Positions 1 to 16,100 of a DNA stretch of 64,000 bases are shown here, piece by piece. The DNA lies in assembly GCF_016802725.1 (NCBI RefSeq), contig NC_052666.1:13580375-13644374 (forward strand), written 5' to 3'. Below the pieces are notes generated by a model that did not search any database, was not told the origin of the DNA, and saw only the letters and a program-made list of their open reading frames with translations. A program made the position numbers and the translations under genes. The stretch is from Solenopsis invicta (taxonomy: Eukaryota; Arthropoda; Insecta; Hymenoptera; Formicidae). Numbering within the stretch: position 1 is the stretch's first letter; each line of letters begins with the position of its first letter.

Positions 1-1159
1 ATCTATGCGATATCTCATGTGTTTAACGTTAAAAAGCGTCGAACAAGCGTTGATCTGCATCAGAAACGAAACTATTGAAGTTCCCAGCGCGAATTGCAAA
101 CGAATCGCTATCTATGCGGTATCTCACGTGTTTTACGTTAAAATGCGTCAAACAAGCGTGGATCTGCTCAGAAACGAAGCTATTGAAGTTCCCTGCGCAA
201 ATTGCAAATGAATTGTTATCTATGTGAAATCTCACGTGTTTTACGTTAAAAAGCGTCGAACAAGCGTTGATCTGCATCAGAAACATAACTATTGAAGTTC
301 CAAGCGCAATTTGCAAACGAATCGTTATCTATGCGTTATCTCACGTGTTGTACGTTATAATGCTTCAAACAAGCGTGGATCTGCATCAGAAACAAAACTA
401 TTGAAGTTCCCTGCGCGAATTGCAAACGAATCGCTATCTATGCGATATCTCACGTGTTGTACGTTATAATGCTTCAAACAAGGGTTGATCTGCATCAGAA
501 ACGTAACTATTGAATTTCCCAGCGCGAATTGCAAACTAATCGCTATCTATGCGATATCTCACGTGTTTTACGTTAAAATGCTTCAAACAAGCGATGATGT
601 GCATCAGAAACGTTACTATTGAATTTACCAGCCCGAATTGCAAATGAATCGTTATCTATGCAATATCTCACGTGTTTTACGTTAAAAAGCGTCGAACAAG
701 CGTTGATCTGCATCAGAAACATTACTATTGAAGATCCCAGCGCGAATTGCAAACGAATCGCTATCTATGCGATATCTCACGTTTTTTACGTTAAAAAGCG
801 TCAAACAAGCGTTGATCTGCATCAGAAACGAAACTATCGAAGTTCCCTGCGCGAATTGCAAAAATGAATCGTAATCTATGCGATAACTCACGTGTTTTAC
901 GTTAAAATGCGTCGAACAAGCGTGGATCTTCATCAGAAACATAACTATTGAAGTTCCCAGCGCGAATTGCAAACGAATCGCTATCTATGCGATATCTCAT
1001 GTGTTTTACGTTAAAATGCTTCAAACAAGGGTTGATCTGCATCAGAAACGAAACTATTGAAGTTCCCTGCGCGAATTGCAAATGAATCGTTTTCTATGCG
1101 ATAACTCACGTGTTTTACGTTAAAATGAGTCGAACAAGCGTGGATCTTCATCAGAAACG

Positions 1160-4100
1160 AAACTATTGAAGTTCCCTGCGCGAATTGCAAATGAATCGTT
1201 ATCTATGCGATATCTCACGTGTTTTACGTTAAAAAGCGTCGAACAAGCGTTTATCTGCATCAGAAACATAACTATTGAAGATCCCAGCGCGAATTGCAAA
1301 CGAATCGCTATCTATGCGATATCTCACGTGTTTTACGTTAAAAAGCGTCAAACAAGCGTTGATCCGCATCAGAAACGAAACTATTGAAGTTCCCAGCGCG
1401 AATTGCAAATGAATCGTTATCTATGCGATATCTCACGTATTTTACGTTAAAAAGCGTCGAACAAACGTTGATCTGCATCAGAAACATAACTATTGAAGTT
1501 CCAAGCACAAATTGCAAATAAATCGTTATCTATGCGATATCTTACGTGTTTTACGTTAAGAAGCGTCAAACAAGCGTGGATCTGCATCAGAAACGAAACT
1601 ATTGAAGTTCCCTGCGCGAATTGCAAATGAATCTTTATCTATGCGATAACTCACGTGTTTTACGTTAAAATGCGTCGAACAAGCGTGGATCTTCATCAGA
1701 AACTTAACTATTGAAGTTCCCAGCGCGAATTGCAAACGAATCGCTATCTATGCGATATCTCACGTGTTTTACGTTAAAATGCTTCAAACAAGGGTTGATC
1801 TGCATCAGAAACGTAACTATTGAATTTCCCAGCACGAATTGCAAATGAATCGTTATCTATGCGATATCTCACGTGTTTTACGTTAAAAAGCGTCGAACAA
1901 GTGTTGATCTGCATCAGAAACATTACTATTGAAGATCCCAGCGCGAATTGCAAACGAATCGTTGTCTATGCGATATCTCACGTGTTTTACGTTAAAAAGC
2001 GTCGAACAAGCGTTGATCTGCATCAGAAACATAACTATTGAAGATCCCAGCTTGAATTGCAAACGAATCGCTATCTATGCGATATCTCACGTGTTTTACG
2101 TTAAAAAGCGTCAAACAAGCGTTGATCTGCATCAGAAACGAAACTATTGAAGTTCCCTGCGCGAATTGCAAATGAATCTTTATCTATGCGATAACTCACG
2201 TGTTTTACGTTAAAATGCGTCGAACCAGCGTGGATCTTCATCAGAAACTTAACTATTGAAGTTCCCAGCGCGAATTGCAAACGAATCGCTATCTATGCGA
2301 TATCTCACGTGTTTTACGTTAAAATGCTTCAAACAAGGGTTGATCTGCATCAGAAACGTAACTATTGAATTTCCCAGGCCGAATTGCAAATAAATCGTTA
2401 TCTATGCAATATCTCACGTGTTTTACGTTAAAAAGCGTCGAACAAGCGTTGATCTGCATCAGAAACATTACTATTGAAGATCCCAGCGCGAATTGCAAAC
2501 GAATCGCTATCTATGCGATATCTCACGTTTTTTACGTTAAAAAGCGTCCAACAAGCGTTGATCTGCATCAGAAACGAAACTATTGAAGTTCCCTGCGCGA
2601 ATTGCAAATGAATCGTTATCTATGCGATAACTCACGTGTTTTACGTTAAAATGCGTCGAACAAGCGTGGATCTTCATCAGAAACATAACTATTGAAGTTC
2701 CCAGCGCGAATTGCAAACGAATCGCTATCTATGCGATATCTCACGTGTTGTACGTTATAATGCTTCAAACAAGCGTGGATCTGCATCAGAAACGAAACTA
2801 TTGAAGTTCCCTGAGCGAATTGCAAACGAATCGCTATCTATGCGATATCTCACGTGTTTTACGTTAAAAAGCGTCGAACAAGGGTTGATCTGCATCAGAA
2901 ACGTAACTATTGAAGTTCCCAGCGCGAATTGCAAACGAATCGCTAGGTATGCGTTATCTCACGTGTTATACGTTATAATGCTTCAAATAAGCGTGGATCT
3001 TCATCTGAAACGAAACTATTGTCGTTTACAGCTTGAATTGCAAATGAACCGTTATCTATGCGATATCTCACTCTTTTTACGTTAAAGAGCGTCAAACAAG
3101 CGTTGATCTGCATCAGATACGTAACTATTGAAGTTCCCAGCGCGAATTGCAAATGAATCGTTATCTATGCGATAACTCACGTGTTTTACGTTAAAATGCG
3201 TCGAACAAGCGTGGATCTTCATCAGAAACATAACTATTGAAGTTCACAGCGCGAATTGCAAACGAATCGCTATCTATGCGATATCTCACGTGTTTTACGT
3301 TAAAATGCTTCAAACAAGGGTTGATCTGCATCAGAAACGTAACTATTGAAGTTCCCTGCGCGAATTGCAAATAAATCGTTTTCTATGCGATAACTCACGT
3401 GTTTTACGTTAAAATGAGTCGAACAAGCGTGGATCTTCATCAGAAACGAAACTATTGAAGTTCCCTGCGCGAATTGCAAATGAATCGTTATCTATGCGAT
3501 ATCTCACGTGTTTTACGTTAAAAAGCGTCGAACAAGCGTTGATCTGCATCAGAAACATAACTATTGAAGATCCCAGCGCGAATTGCAAACGAATCGCTAT
3601 CTATGCGATATCTTACGTGTTTTACGTTAAAAAGCGTCAAACAAGCGTTGATCCGCATCAGAAACGAAACTATTGAAGTTCCCAGCGCGAATTGCAAATG
3701 AAACGTTATCTATGCGATATCTCACGTATTTTACGTTAAAAAGCGTCGAACAAACGTTGATCTGCATCAGAAACATAACTATTGAAGTTCCAAGCACAAA
3801 TTGCAAATAAATCGTTATCTATGCGATATCTTACGTGTTTTACGTTAAGAAGCGTCAAACAAGCGTGGATCTGCATCAGAAACGAAACTATTGAAGTTCC
3901 CTGCGCGAATTGCAAATGAATCTTTATCTATGCGATAACTCACGTGTTTTACGTTAAAATGCGTCGAACAAGCGTGGATCTACATCAGAAACTTAACTAT
4001 TGAAGTTCCCAGCGCGAATTGCAAACGAATCGCTATCTATGCCATATCTCACGTGTTTTACGTTAAAATGCTTCAAACAAGGGTTGATCTGCATCAGAAA

Positions 4101-7100
4101 CGTAACTATTGAATTTCCCAGCACGAATTGCAAATGAATCGTTATCTATGCGATATCTCACGTGTTTTACGTTAAAAAGCGTCGAACAAGTGTTGATCTG
4201 CATCAGAAACATTACTATTGAAGATCCCAGCGCGAATTGCAAACGAATCGCTATCTATGCGATATCTCACGTGTTTTACGTTAAAAAGCGTCGAACAAGC
4301 GTTGATCTGCATCAGAAACATAACTATTGAAGTTCCCAGCATGAATTGCAAACTAATCGCTATCTATGCGATATCTCACGTGTTTTACGTTAAAAAGCGT
4401 CAAACAAGCGTTGATCTGCATCAGAAACGAAACTATTGAAGTTCCCTGCGCGAATTGCAAATGAATCATTATCTATGCGATAACTCACGTGTTTTACGTT
4501 AAAATGCGTCGAACCACAGTGGATCTACATCAGAAACTTAACTATTGAAGTTCCCAGCGCGAATTGCAAACGAATCGCTATCTATGCCATATCTCACGTG
4601 TTTTACGTTAAAATGCTTCAAACAAGGGTTGATCTGCATCAGAAACGTAACTATTGAATTTCCCAGCACGAATTGCAAATGAATCGTTATCTATGCGATA
4701 TCTCACGTGTTTTACGTTAAAAAGCGTCGAACAAGTGTTGATCTGCATCAGAAACATTACTATTGAAGATCCCAGCGCGAATTGCAAACGAATCGCTATC
4801 TATGCGATATCTCACGTGTTTTACGTTAAAAAGCGTCAAACAAGCGTGGATCTGCATTAGAAACGAAACTATTGAAGTTCCCAGCGCGAATTGCAAACGA
4901 ATCGCTATCTATGCGATATCTCACGTGTTTTACGTTAAAAAGCGTCGAACAAGCGTTGATCTGCATCAGAAACATAACTATTCAAGATCCCAGCTTGAAT
5001 TGCAAACGAATCGCTATCTATGCGATATCTCACGTGTTTTACGTTAAAAAGCGTCCAACAAGCGTTGATCTGCATCAGAAACGAAACTATTGAAGTTCCC
5101 TGCGCGAATTGCAAATGAATCGTTATCTATGCGATAACTCACGTGTTTTACGTTAAAATGCGTCGAACAAGCGTGGATCTTCATCAGAAACATAACTATT
5201 GAAGTTCCCAGCGCGAATTGCAAACGAATCGCTATCTATGCGATATCTCACGTGTTTTACGTTAAAAAGCGTCAAACAAGCGTTGATCTGCATCAGAAAC
5301 GAAACTATTGAAGTTCCCTGCGCGAATTGCAAATGAATCGTTATCTATGCGATAACTCACGTGTTTTACGTTAAAATGCGTCGAACAAGCGTGGATCTTC
5401 ATAAGAAACATAACTATTGAAGTTCCCAGCGCGAATTGCAAACGAATCGCTATCTATGCGATATCTCACGTGTTTTACGTTAAAAAGCGTCGAACAAACG
5501 TTGATCTGCACCAGAAAAATAACTATTGAATTTCCCAGCGCGAATTGCAAACGAATCGATGTCTATGCGATATCTCACGTGTTTTACGTTGAAATGCTTC
5601 AAATAAGCGTGGATCTTCATCTGAAACGAAACTATTGTCGTTTGCAGCGAGAATTGCAAATGAATCGTTATCTATGCGATATCTCACGTGTTTTACGTTA
5701 AAGAGCGTCAAATAAGCATTGATCTGCATCAGAAACGAAACTATTGATGTTCCCTGTGCGAATTGCAAATGAATCGTTATCTATGCGATATCTCACGTGT
5801 TTTACGTTAAAAAGCGTCGAACAAGCGTTGATCTGCATCAGAAACATAACTATTGAAGTTCACAGCGCGAATTGCAAACGAATCGCTATCTACGCGGTAT
5901 CTCACGTGTTTTACGTTAAAATGCGTCAAACAAGCGTGGATCTGCATCAGAAACGAAGCTATTGAAGTTCCCTGCGCGAATTGCAAATGAATTGTTATCT
6001 ATGTGAAATCTCACGTGTTTTACGTTAAAAAGCGTCGAACAAGCGTTGATCTGCATCAGAAACATAACTATTGAAGTTCCAAGCGCAATTTGCAAACGAA
6101 TCGCTATCTATGCGGTATCTCACGTGTTTTACGTTAAAATGCGTCAAACAAGCGTGGATCTGCATCAGAAACGAAACTATTGAAGTTCCCTGAGCGAATT
6201 GCAAACGAATCGTTATCTATGCGATATCTCACGTGTTTTACGTTAAAAAGCGTCAAACAAGCGTTGATCTGCATCAGAAACGAAACTATGGAAGTTCCCT
6301 GCGCGTATTGCAAACGAATCGCTATCTATGCGATATTTCACGTGTTTTACGTTAAAATGCTTCAAACAAGCGTTGATCTGCATCAGAAACGTAACTATTG
6401 AATTTCCCAGCGCAAATTGCAAATGAATCGTTATCTATGCGATATCTCACGTGTTTTACGTTAAGAAGCGTCGAACAAGCGTTGATCTGCACCAGAAAAA
6501 TAAATATTGAATTTCCCAGCGCGAAATGCAAACGAATCGCTATCTATGCGATATCTCACGTGTTTTACGTTAAAATGCTTCAAACAAGCGTGGATCTTCA
6601 TCTGAAACGAATCTGTTTACATTTACAGCGAGAATTGCAAATGAATCGTTATCTATGCGATATCTCACGTGTTTCACGTTAAAGAGCGTCAAACAAGCGT
6701 TGATCTGCATCAGAAACGAAACTATTGAAGTTCCCTCCGCAAATTGCAAATGAATCGTTATCTATGCGATATCTCACGTGTTTTACGTTAAAAAGCGTCG
6801 AACAAGCGTTGATCTGCATCAGAAACATAACTATTGAAGTTCACAGCGCGAATTGCAAACGAATCGCTATCTACGCGGTATCTCACATGTTGTACGTTAT
6901 AATGCTTCAAACAAGCGTGGATCTGCATCAGAAACGAAACTATTGAAGTTTCCTGCGCGAATTGCAAACGAATCGCTATCTATGGGATACCTCACGTGTT
7001 TTACGTTAAAAAGCGTCGAACAAGTGTTGATCTGCATCAGAAACGAAACTATTGAAGTTCCCTGCGCGAATTGCAAACGAATCGCTATCTATGCGATATC

Positions 7101-10100
7101 TCACGTGTTTTACGTTAAAATGCTTCAAACAAGCGTTGATTTGCATCAGAAACGTAACTATTGAATTTCCCAGCACAAATTGCAAATGAATCGTTATCTA
7201 TGCGATATCTCACGTGTTTTACGTTAAAAAGCGTCGAACAAGCGTTGATCTGCACCAGAAAAATAACTATTGAATTTCCCAGCGCGAATTGCAAACGAAT
7301 CGATGTCTATGCGATATCTCACGTGTTTTACGTTGAAATGCTTCAAATAAGCGTGGATCTTCATCTGAAACGAAACTATTGTCGTTTGCAGCGAGAATTG
7401 CAAATGAATCGTTATCTATGCGATATCTCACGTGTTTTACGTTAAAGAGCGTCAAATAAGCGTTGATCTGCATCAGAAACGAAACTATTGAAGATCCCAG
7501 CGCGAATTGCAAATGAATCGTTATCTATGCGATATCTCACGTGTTTTACGTTAAAAAGCGTCAAACAAGCGTTGATCTGCATCAGAAACATAACTATTGA
7601 AGTTCACAGCGCGAATTGCAAACGAATCGCTATCTATGCGGTATCTCACGTGTTTTACGTTAAAATGCGTCAAACAAGCGTGGATCTGCATCAGAAACGA
7701 AGCTATTGAAGTTCCCTGTGCGAATTGCAAATGAATTGTTATCTATGTGAAATCTCACGTGTTTTACGTTAAAAAGCGTCGAACAAGCGTTGATCTGCAT
7801 CAGAAACATAACTATTGAAGTTCCAAGCGCAATTTGCAAACGAATCGTTATCTATGCGTTATCTCACGTGTTGTACGTTATAATGCTTCAAACAAGCGTG
7901 GATCTGCATCAGAAACGAAACTATTGAAGTTCCCTGCGCGAATTGCAAACGAATCGCTATCTATGCGATATCTCACGTGTTTTACGTTATAATGCTTCAA
8001 ACAAGGGTTGATCTGCATCAGAAACGTAACTATTGAATTTCCCAGCGCGAATTGCAAACTAATCGCTATCTATGCGATATCTCACGTGTTTTACGTTAAA
8101 ATGCTTCAAACAAGCGATGATGTGCATCAGAAACGTTACTATTGAATTTCCCAGCCCGAATTGCAAATGAATCGTTATCTATGCAATATCTCACGTGTTT
8201 TACGTTAAAAAGCGTCGAACAAGCGTTGATCTGCATAAGAAACATTACTATTGAAGATCCCAGCGCGAATTGCAAACGAATCGCTATCTATGCGATATCT
8301 CACGTTTTTTACGTTAAAAAGCGTCCAACAAGCGTTGATCTGCATCAGAAACGAAACTATTGAAGTTCCCTGCGCGAATTGCAAATGAATCGTAATCTAT
8401 GCGATAACTCACGTGTTTTACGTTAAAATGCGTCGAACAAGCGTGGATCTTCATCAGAAACATAACTATTGAAGTTCACAGCGCGAATTGCAAACGAATC
8501 GCTATCTATGCGGTATCTCACGTGTTGTACGTTATAATGCTTCAAACAAGCGTGGATCTGCATCAGAAACGAAACTATTGAAGTTCCCTGAGCGAATTGC
8601 AAACGAATCGCTATCTATGCGATATCTCACGTGTTTTACGTTAAAAAGCGTCGAACAAGGGTTGATCTGCTTCAGAAACGTAACTATTGAAGTTCCCAGC
8701 GCGAATTGCAAACGAATCGCTAGGTATGCGTTATCTCACGTGTTATACGTTATAATGCTTCAAATAAGCGTGGATCTTCATCTGAAACGAAACTATTGTC
8801 GTTTACAGCTTGAATTGCAAATGAACCGTTATCTATGCGATATCTCACTTTTTTTACGTTAAAGAGCGTCAAACAAGCGTTGATCTGCATCAGATACGTA
8901 ACTATTGAAGTTCCCAGCTCGAATTGCAAATGAATCGTTATCTATGCGATAACTCACGTGTTTTACGTTAAAATGCGTCGAACAAGCGTGGATCTTCATC
9001 AGAAACATAACTATTGAAGTTCCCAGCGCGAATTGCAAACGAATCGCTATCTATGCGATATCTCACGTGTTTTACGTTAAAATGCTTCAAACAAGGGTTG
9101 ATCTGCATCAGAAACGAAACTATTGAAGTTCCCTGCGCGAATTGCAAATAAATCGTTTTCTATGCGATAACTCACGTGTTTTACGTTAAAATGAGTCGAA
9201 CAAGCGTGGATCTTCATCAGAAACGAAACTATTGAAGTTCCCTGCGCGAATTGCAAATGAATCGTTATCTATGCGATATCTCACGTGTTTTACGTTAAAA
9301 AGCGTCAAACAAGCGTTGATCCGCATCAGAAACGAAACTATTGAAGTTCCCAGCGCGAATTGCAAATGAATCGTTATCTATGCGATATCTCACGTATTTT
9401 ACGTTAAAAAGCGTCGAACAAACGTTGATCTGCATCAGAAACATAACTATTGAAGTTCCAAGCACAAATTGCAAATAAATCGTTATCTATGCGATATCTT
9501 ACGTGTTTTACGTTAAGAAGCGTCAAACAAGCGTGGATCTGCATCAGAAACGAAACTATTGAAGTTCCCTGCGCGAATTGCAAATGAATCTTTATCTATG
9601 CGATAACTCACGTGTTTTACGTTAAAATGCGTCGAACAAGCGTGGATCTTCATCAGAAACTTAACTATTGAAGTTCCCAGCGCGAATTGCAAACGAATCG
9701 CTATCTATGCGATATCTCACGTGTTTTACGTTAAAATGCATCAAACAAGGGTTGATCTGCATCAGAAACGTAACTATTGAATTTCCCAGCACGAATTGCA
9801 AATGAATCGTTATCTATGCGATATCTCACGTGTTTTACGTTAAAAAGCGTCGAACAAGTGTTGATCTGCATCAGAAACATTACTATTGAAGATCCCAGCG
9901 CGAATTGCAAACGAATCGCTATCTATGCGATATCTCACGTGTTTTACGTTAAAAAGCGTCGAAAAAGCGTTGATCTGCATCAGAAACATAACTATTGAAG
10001 ATCCCAGCGTGAATTGCAAACGAATCGCTATCTATGCGATATCTCACGTGTTTTACGTTAAAAAGCGTCCAACAAGCGTTGATCTGCATCAGAAACGAAA

Positions 10101-13100
10101 CTATTGAAGTTCCCTGCGCGAATTGCAAATGAATCTTTATCTATGCGATAACTCACGTGTTTTACGTTAAAATGCGTCGAACAAACGTGGATCTTCATCA
10201 GAAACTTAACTATTGAAGTTCCCAGCGCGAATTGCAAACGAATCGCTATCTATGCGATATCTCACGTGTTTTACGTTAAAATGCTTCAAACAAGGGTTGA
10301 TCTGCATCAGAAACGTAACTATTGAATTTCCCAGCACGAAATGCAAATGAATCGTTATCTATGCGATATCTCACGTGTTTTACGTTAAAAAGCGTCGAAC
10401 AAGTGTTGATCTGCATCAGAAACATTACTATTGAAGATCCCAGCGCGAATTGCAAACGAATCGCTATCTATGCGATATCTCACGTGTTTTACGTTAAAAA
10501 GCGTCGAACAAGCGTTGATCTGCATCAGAAACATAACTATTGAAGTTCCAAGCACAAATTGCAAATGAATCGTTATCTATGCGATATCTCACGTGTTTTA
10601 CGTTATAATGCGTCAAACAAGCGTGGATCTGCATCAGAAACAAAACTATTGAAGTTCCCTGCGCGAATTGCAAACGAATCGCTATCTATGCGATATCTCA
10701 CGTGTTTTACGTTATAATGCTTCAAACAAGGGTTGATCTGCATCAGAAACGTAACTATTGAATTTCCCAGCGCGAATTGCAAACTAATCGCTATCTATGC
10801 GATATCTCACGTGTTTTACGTTAAAATGCTTCAAACAAGCGATGATGTGCATCAGAAACGTTACTATTGAATTTCCCAGCCCGAATTGCAAATGAATCGT
10901 TATCTATGCAATATCTCACGTGTTTTACGTTAAAAAGCGTCGAACAAGCGTTGATCTGCATCAGAAACATTACTATTGAAGATCCCAGCGCGAATTGCAA
11001 ACGAATCGCTATCTATGCGATATCTCACGTGTTTTACGTTAAAAAGCGTCCAACGAGCGTTGATCTGCATCAGAAACGAAACTATTGAAGTTCCCTGCGC
11101 GAATTGCAAATGAATCGTTATCTATGCGATAACTCACGTGTTTTACGTTAAAATGCGTCGAACAAGCGTGGATCTTCATCAGAAACATAACTATTGAAGT
11201 TCACAGCGCGAATTGCAAACGAATCGCTATCTATGCGATATCTCACGTGTTTTACGTTAAAATGCTTCAAACAAGCGTGGATCTGCATCAGAAACGAAAC
11301 TATTGAAGTTCCCAGCGCGAATTGCAAACGAATCGCTATCTATGCGATATCTCACGTGTTTTACGTTAAAAAGCGTCGAACAAGGGTTGATCTGCATCAG
11401 AAACGTAACTATTGAATTTCCCAGCGCGAATTGCAAACGAATCGCTATCTATGCGATATCTCACGTGTTTTACGTTAAAATGCTTCAAACAAGGGTTGAT
11501 CTGCATCAGAAACGTAACTATTGAAGTTCCCTGCGCGAATTGCAAATGAATCGTTTTCTATGCGATAACTCACGTGTTTTACGTTAAAATGCGTCGAACA
11601 AGCGTGGATCTTCATCAGAAACGAAACTATTGAAGTTCCCTGCGCGAATTGCAAATGAATCGTTATCTATGCGATATCTCACGTGTTTTACGTTAAAAAG
11701 CGTCAAACAAGCGTTGATCCGCATCAGAAACGAAACTATTGAAGTTCCCAGCGCGAATTGCAAATGAATCGTTATCTATGCGATATCTCACGTATTTTAC
11801 GTTAAAAAGCGTCGAACAAACGTTGATCTGCATCAGAAACATAACTATTGAAGTTCCAAGCACAAATTGCAAATAAATCGTTATCTATGCGATATCTTAC
11901 GTGTTTTACGTTAAGAAGCGTCAAACAAGCGTGGATCTGCATCAGAAACGAAACTATTGAAGTTCCCTGCGCGAATTGCAAATGAATCTTTATCTATGCG
12001 ATAACTCACGTGTTTTACGTTAAAATGCGTCGAACAAGCGTGGATCTTCATCAGAAACATAACTATTGAAGTTCCCAGCGCGAATTGCAAACGAATCGCT
12101 ATCTATGCCATATCTCACGTGTTTTACGTTAAAATGCTTCAAACAAGGGTTGATCTGCATCAGAAACGTAACTATTGAATTTCCCAGCACGAATTGCAAA
12201 TGAATCGTTATCTATGCGATATCTCACGTGTTTTACGTTAAAAAGCGTCGAACAAGTGTTGATCTGCATCAGAAACATTACTATTGAAGATCCCAGCGCG
12301 AATTGCAAACGAATCGCTATCTATGCGATATCTCACGTGTTTTACGTTAAAAAGCGTCGAAAAAGCGTTGATCTGCATCAGAAACATAACTATTAAAGAT
12401 CCCAGCTTGAATTGCAAACGAATCGCTATCTATGCTATATCTCACGTGTTTTACGTTAAAAAGCGTCCAACAAGCGTTGATCTGCATCAGAAACGAAACT
12501 ATTGAAGTTCCCTGCGCGAATTGCAAATGAATCTTTATCTATGCGATAACTCACGTGTTTTACGTTAAAATGCGTCGAACAACCGTGGATCTTCATCAGA
12601 AACTTAACTATTGAAGTTCACAGCGCGAATTGCAAACGAATCGCTATCTATGCGGTATCTCACGCGTTGTACGTTATAATGCTTCAAACAAGCGTGGATC
12701 TGCATCAGAAACGAAACTATTGAAGTTCCCAGAGCGAATTGCAAACGAATCGCTATCTATGCGATATCTCACGTGTTTTACGTTAAAAAGCGTCGAACAA
12801 GGGTTGATCTGCTTCAGAAACGTAACTATTGAAGTTCCCAGCGCGAATTGCAAACGAATCGCTAGGTATGCGTTATCTCACGTGTTATACGTTATAATGC
12901 TTCAAATAAGCGTGGATCTTCATCTGAAACGAAACTATTGTCGTTTACAGCTTGAATTGCAAATGAACCGTTATCTATGCGATATCTCACTTTTTTTACG
13001 TTAAAGAGCGTCAAACAAGCGTTGATCTGCATCAGATACGTAACTATTGAAGTTCCCAGCTCGAATTGCAAATGAATCGTAATCTATGCGATAACTCACG

Positions 13101-16100
13101 TGTTTTACGTTAAAATGCGTCGAACAAGCGTGGATCTTCATCAGAAACATAACTATTGAAGTTCACAGCGCGAATTGCAAACGAATCGCTATCTATGCGA
13201 TATCTCATGTGTTTTACGTTAAAATGCTTCAAACAAGGGTTGATCTGCATCAGAAACGTAACTATTGAAGTTCCCTGAGCGAATTGCAAATAAATCCTTT
13301 TCTATGCGATAACTCACGTGTTTTACGTTAAAATGAGTCGAACAAGCGTGGATCTTCATCAGAAACGAAACTATTGAAGTTCCCTGCGCGAATTGCAAAT
13401 GAATCGTTATCTATGCGATATCTCACGTGTTTTACGTTAAAAAGCGTCGAACAAGCGTTGATCTGCATCAGAAACATAACTATTGAAGATCCCAGCGCGA
13501 AATGCAAACGAATCGCTATCTATGCGATATCCTACGTGTTTTACGTTAAAAAGCGTCAAACAAGCGTTGATCCGCATCAGAAACGAAACTATTGAAGTTC
13601 CCAGCGCGAATTGCAAATGAAACGTTATCTATGCGATATCTCACGTATTTTACGTTAAAAAGCGTCGAACAAACGTTGATCTGCATCAGAAACATAACTA
13701 TTGAAGTTCCAAGCACAAATTGCAAATAAATCGTTATCTATGCGATATCTTACGTGTTTTACGTTAAGAAGCGTCAAACAAGCGTGGATCTGCATCAGAA
13801 ACGAAACTATTGAAGTTCCCTGCGCGAATTGCAAATGAATCTTTATCTATGCGATAACTCACGTGTTTTACGTTAAAATGCGTCGAACAAGCGTGGATCT
13901 TCATCAGAAACTTAACTATTGAAGTTCCCAGCGCGAATTGCAAACGAATCGCTATCTATGCCATATCTCACGTGTTTTACGTTAAAATGCTTCAAACAAG
14001 GGTTGATCTGCATCAGAAACGTAACTATTGAATTTCCCAGCGCGAATTGCAAACGAATCGCTATCTATGCGATATCTCACGTGTTTTACGTTAAAATGCT
14101 TCAAACAAGGGTTGATCTGCATCAGAAACGAAACTATTGAAGTTCCCTGCGCGAATTGCAAATGAATCGTTATCTATGCGATAACTCACGTGTTTTACGT
14201 TAAAATGCGTCGAACAAGCGTGGATCTTCATCAGAAACGAAACTATTGAAGTTCCCTGCGCGAATTGCAAATGAATCGTTATCTATGCGATATCTCACGT
14301 GTTTTACGTTAAAAAGCGTCGAACAAGCGTTGATCTGCATCAGAAACATAACTATTGAAGATCCCAGCGCGAAATGCAAACGAATCGCTATCTATGCGAT
14401 ATCTCACGTGTTTTACGTTAAAAAGCGTCAAACAAGCGTTGATCCGCATCAGAAACGAAACTATTGAAGTTCCCAGCGCGAATTGCAAATGAATCGTTAT
14501 CTATGCGATATCTCACGTATTTTACGTTAAAAAGCGTCGAACAAACGTTGATCTGCATCAGAAACATAACTATTGAAGTTCCAAGCACAAATTGCAAATA
14601 AATCGTTATCTATGCGATATCTTACGTGTTTTACGTTAAGAAGCGTCAAACAAGCGTGGATCTGCATCAGAAACGAAACTATTGAAGTTCCCTGCGCAAA
14701 TTGCAAATGAATCTTTATCTATGCGATAACTCACGTGTTTTACGTTAAAATGCGTCGAACAAGCGTGGATCTACATCAGAAACTTAACTATTGAAGTTCC
14801 CAGCGCGAATTGCAAACGAATCGCTATCTATGCGATATCTCACGTGTTTTACGTTATAATGCTTCAAACAAGGGTTGATCTGCATCAGAAACGTAACTAT
14901 TGAATTTCCCAGCACGAATTGCAAATGAATCGTTATCTATGCGATATCTCACGTGTTTTACGTTAAAATGCTTCAAACAAGGGTTGATCTGCATCAGAAA
15001 CGTAACTATTGAATTTCCCAGCGCGAATTGCAAACTAATCGCTATCTATGCGATATCTCACGTGTTTTACGTTAAAAAGCGTCGAACAAGTGTTGATCTG
15101 CATCAGAAACATTACTATTGAAGATCTCAGCGCGAATTGCAAACGAATCGCTATCTATGCGATATCTCACGTGTTTTACGTTAAAAAGCGTCGAACAAGC
15201 GTTGATCTGCATCAGAAACATAACTATTGAAGATCCCAGCGTGAATTGCAAACGAATCGCTATCTATGCTATATCTCACGTGTTTTACGTTAAAAAGCGT
15301 CCAACAAGCGTTGATCTGCATCAGAAACGAAACTATTGAAGTTCCCTGCGCGAATTGCAAATGAATCTTTATCTATGCGATAACTCACGTGTTTTACGTT
15401 AAAATGCGTCGAACAAGCGTGGATCTTCATCAGAAACTTAACTATTGAAGTTCCCAGCGCGAATTGCAAACGAATCGCTATCTATGCCATATCTCACGTG
15501 TTTTACGTTAAAATGCTTCAAACAAGGGTTGATCTGCATCAGAAACGTAACTATTGAATTTCCCAGCACGAATTGCAAATGAATCGTTATCTATGCGATA
15601 TCTCACGTGTTTTACGTTAAAAAGCGTCGAACAAGTGTTGATCTGCATCAGAAACATTACTATTGAAGATCCCAGCGCGAATTGCAAACGAATCGCTATC
15701 TATGCGATATCTCACGTGTTTTACGTTAAAAAGCGTCAAACAAGCGTGGATCTGCATCAGAAACGAAACTATTGAAGTTCCCAGCGCGAATTGCAAACGA
15801 ATCGCTATCTATGCGATATCTCACGTGTTTTACGTTAAAAAGCGTCGAACAAGCGTTGATCTGCATCAGAAACATAACTATTGAAGATCCCAGCTCGAAT
15901 TGCAAACGAATCGCTATCTATGCGATATCTCACGTGTTTTACGTTAAAAAGCGTCCAACAAGCGTTGATCTGCATCAGAAACGAAACTATTGAAGTTCCC
16001 TGCGCGAAATGCAAATGAATCGTTATCTATGCGATAACTCACGTGTTTTACGTTAAAATACGTCGAAAAAGCGTGGATCTTCATAAGAAACATAACTATT

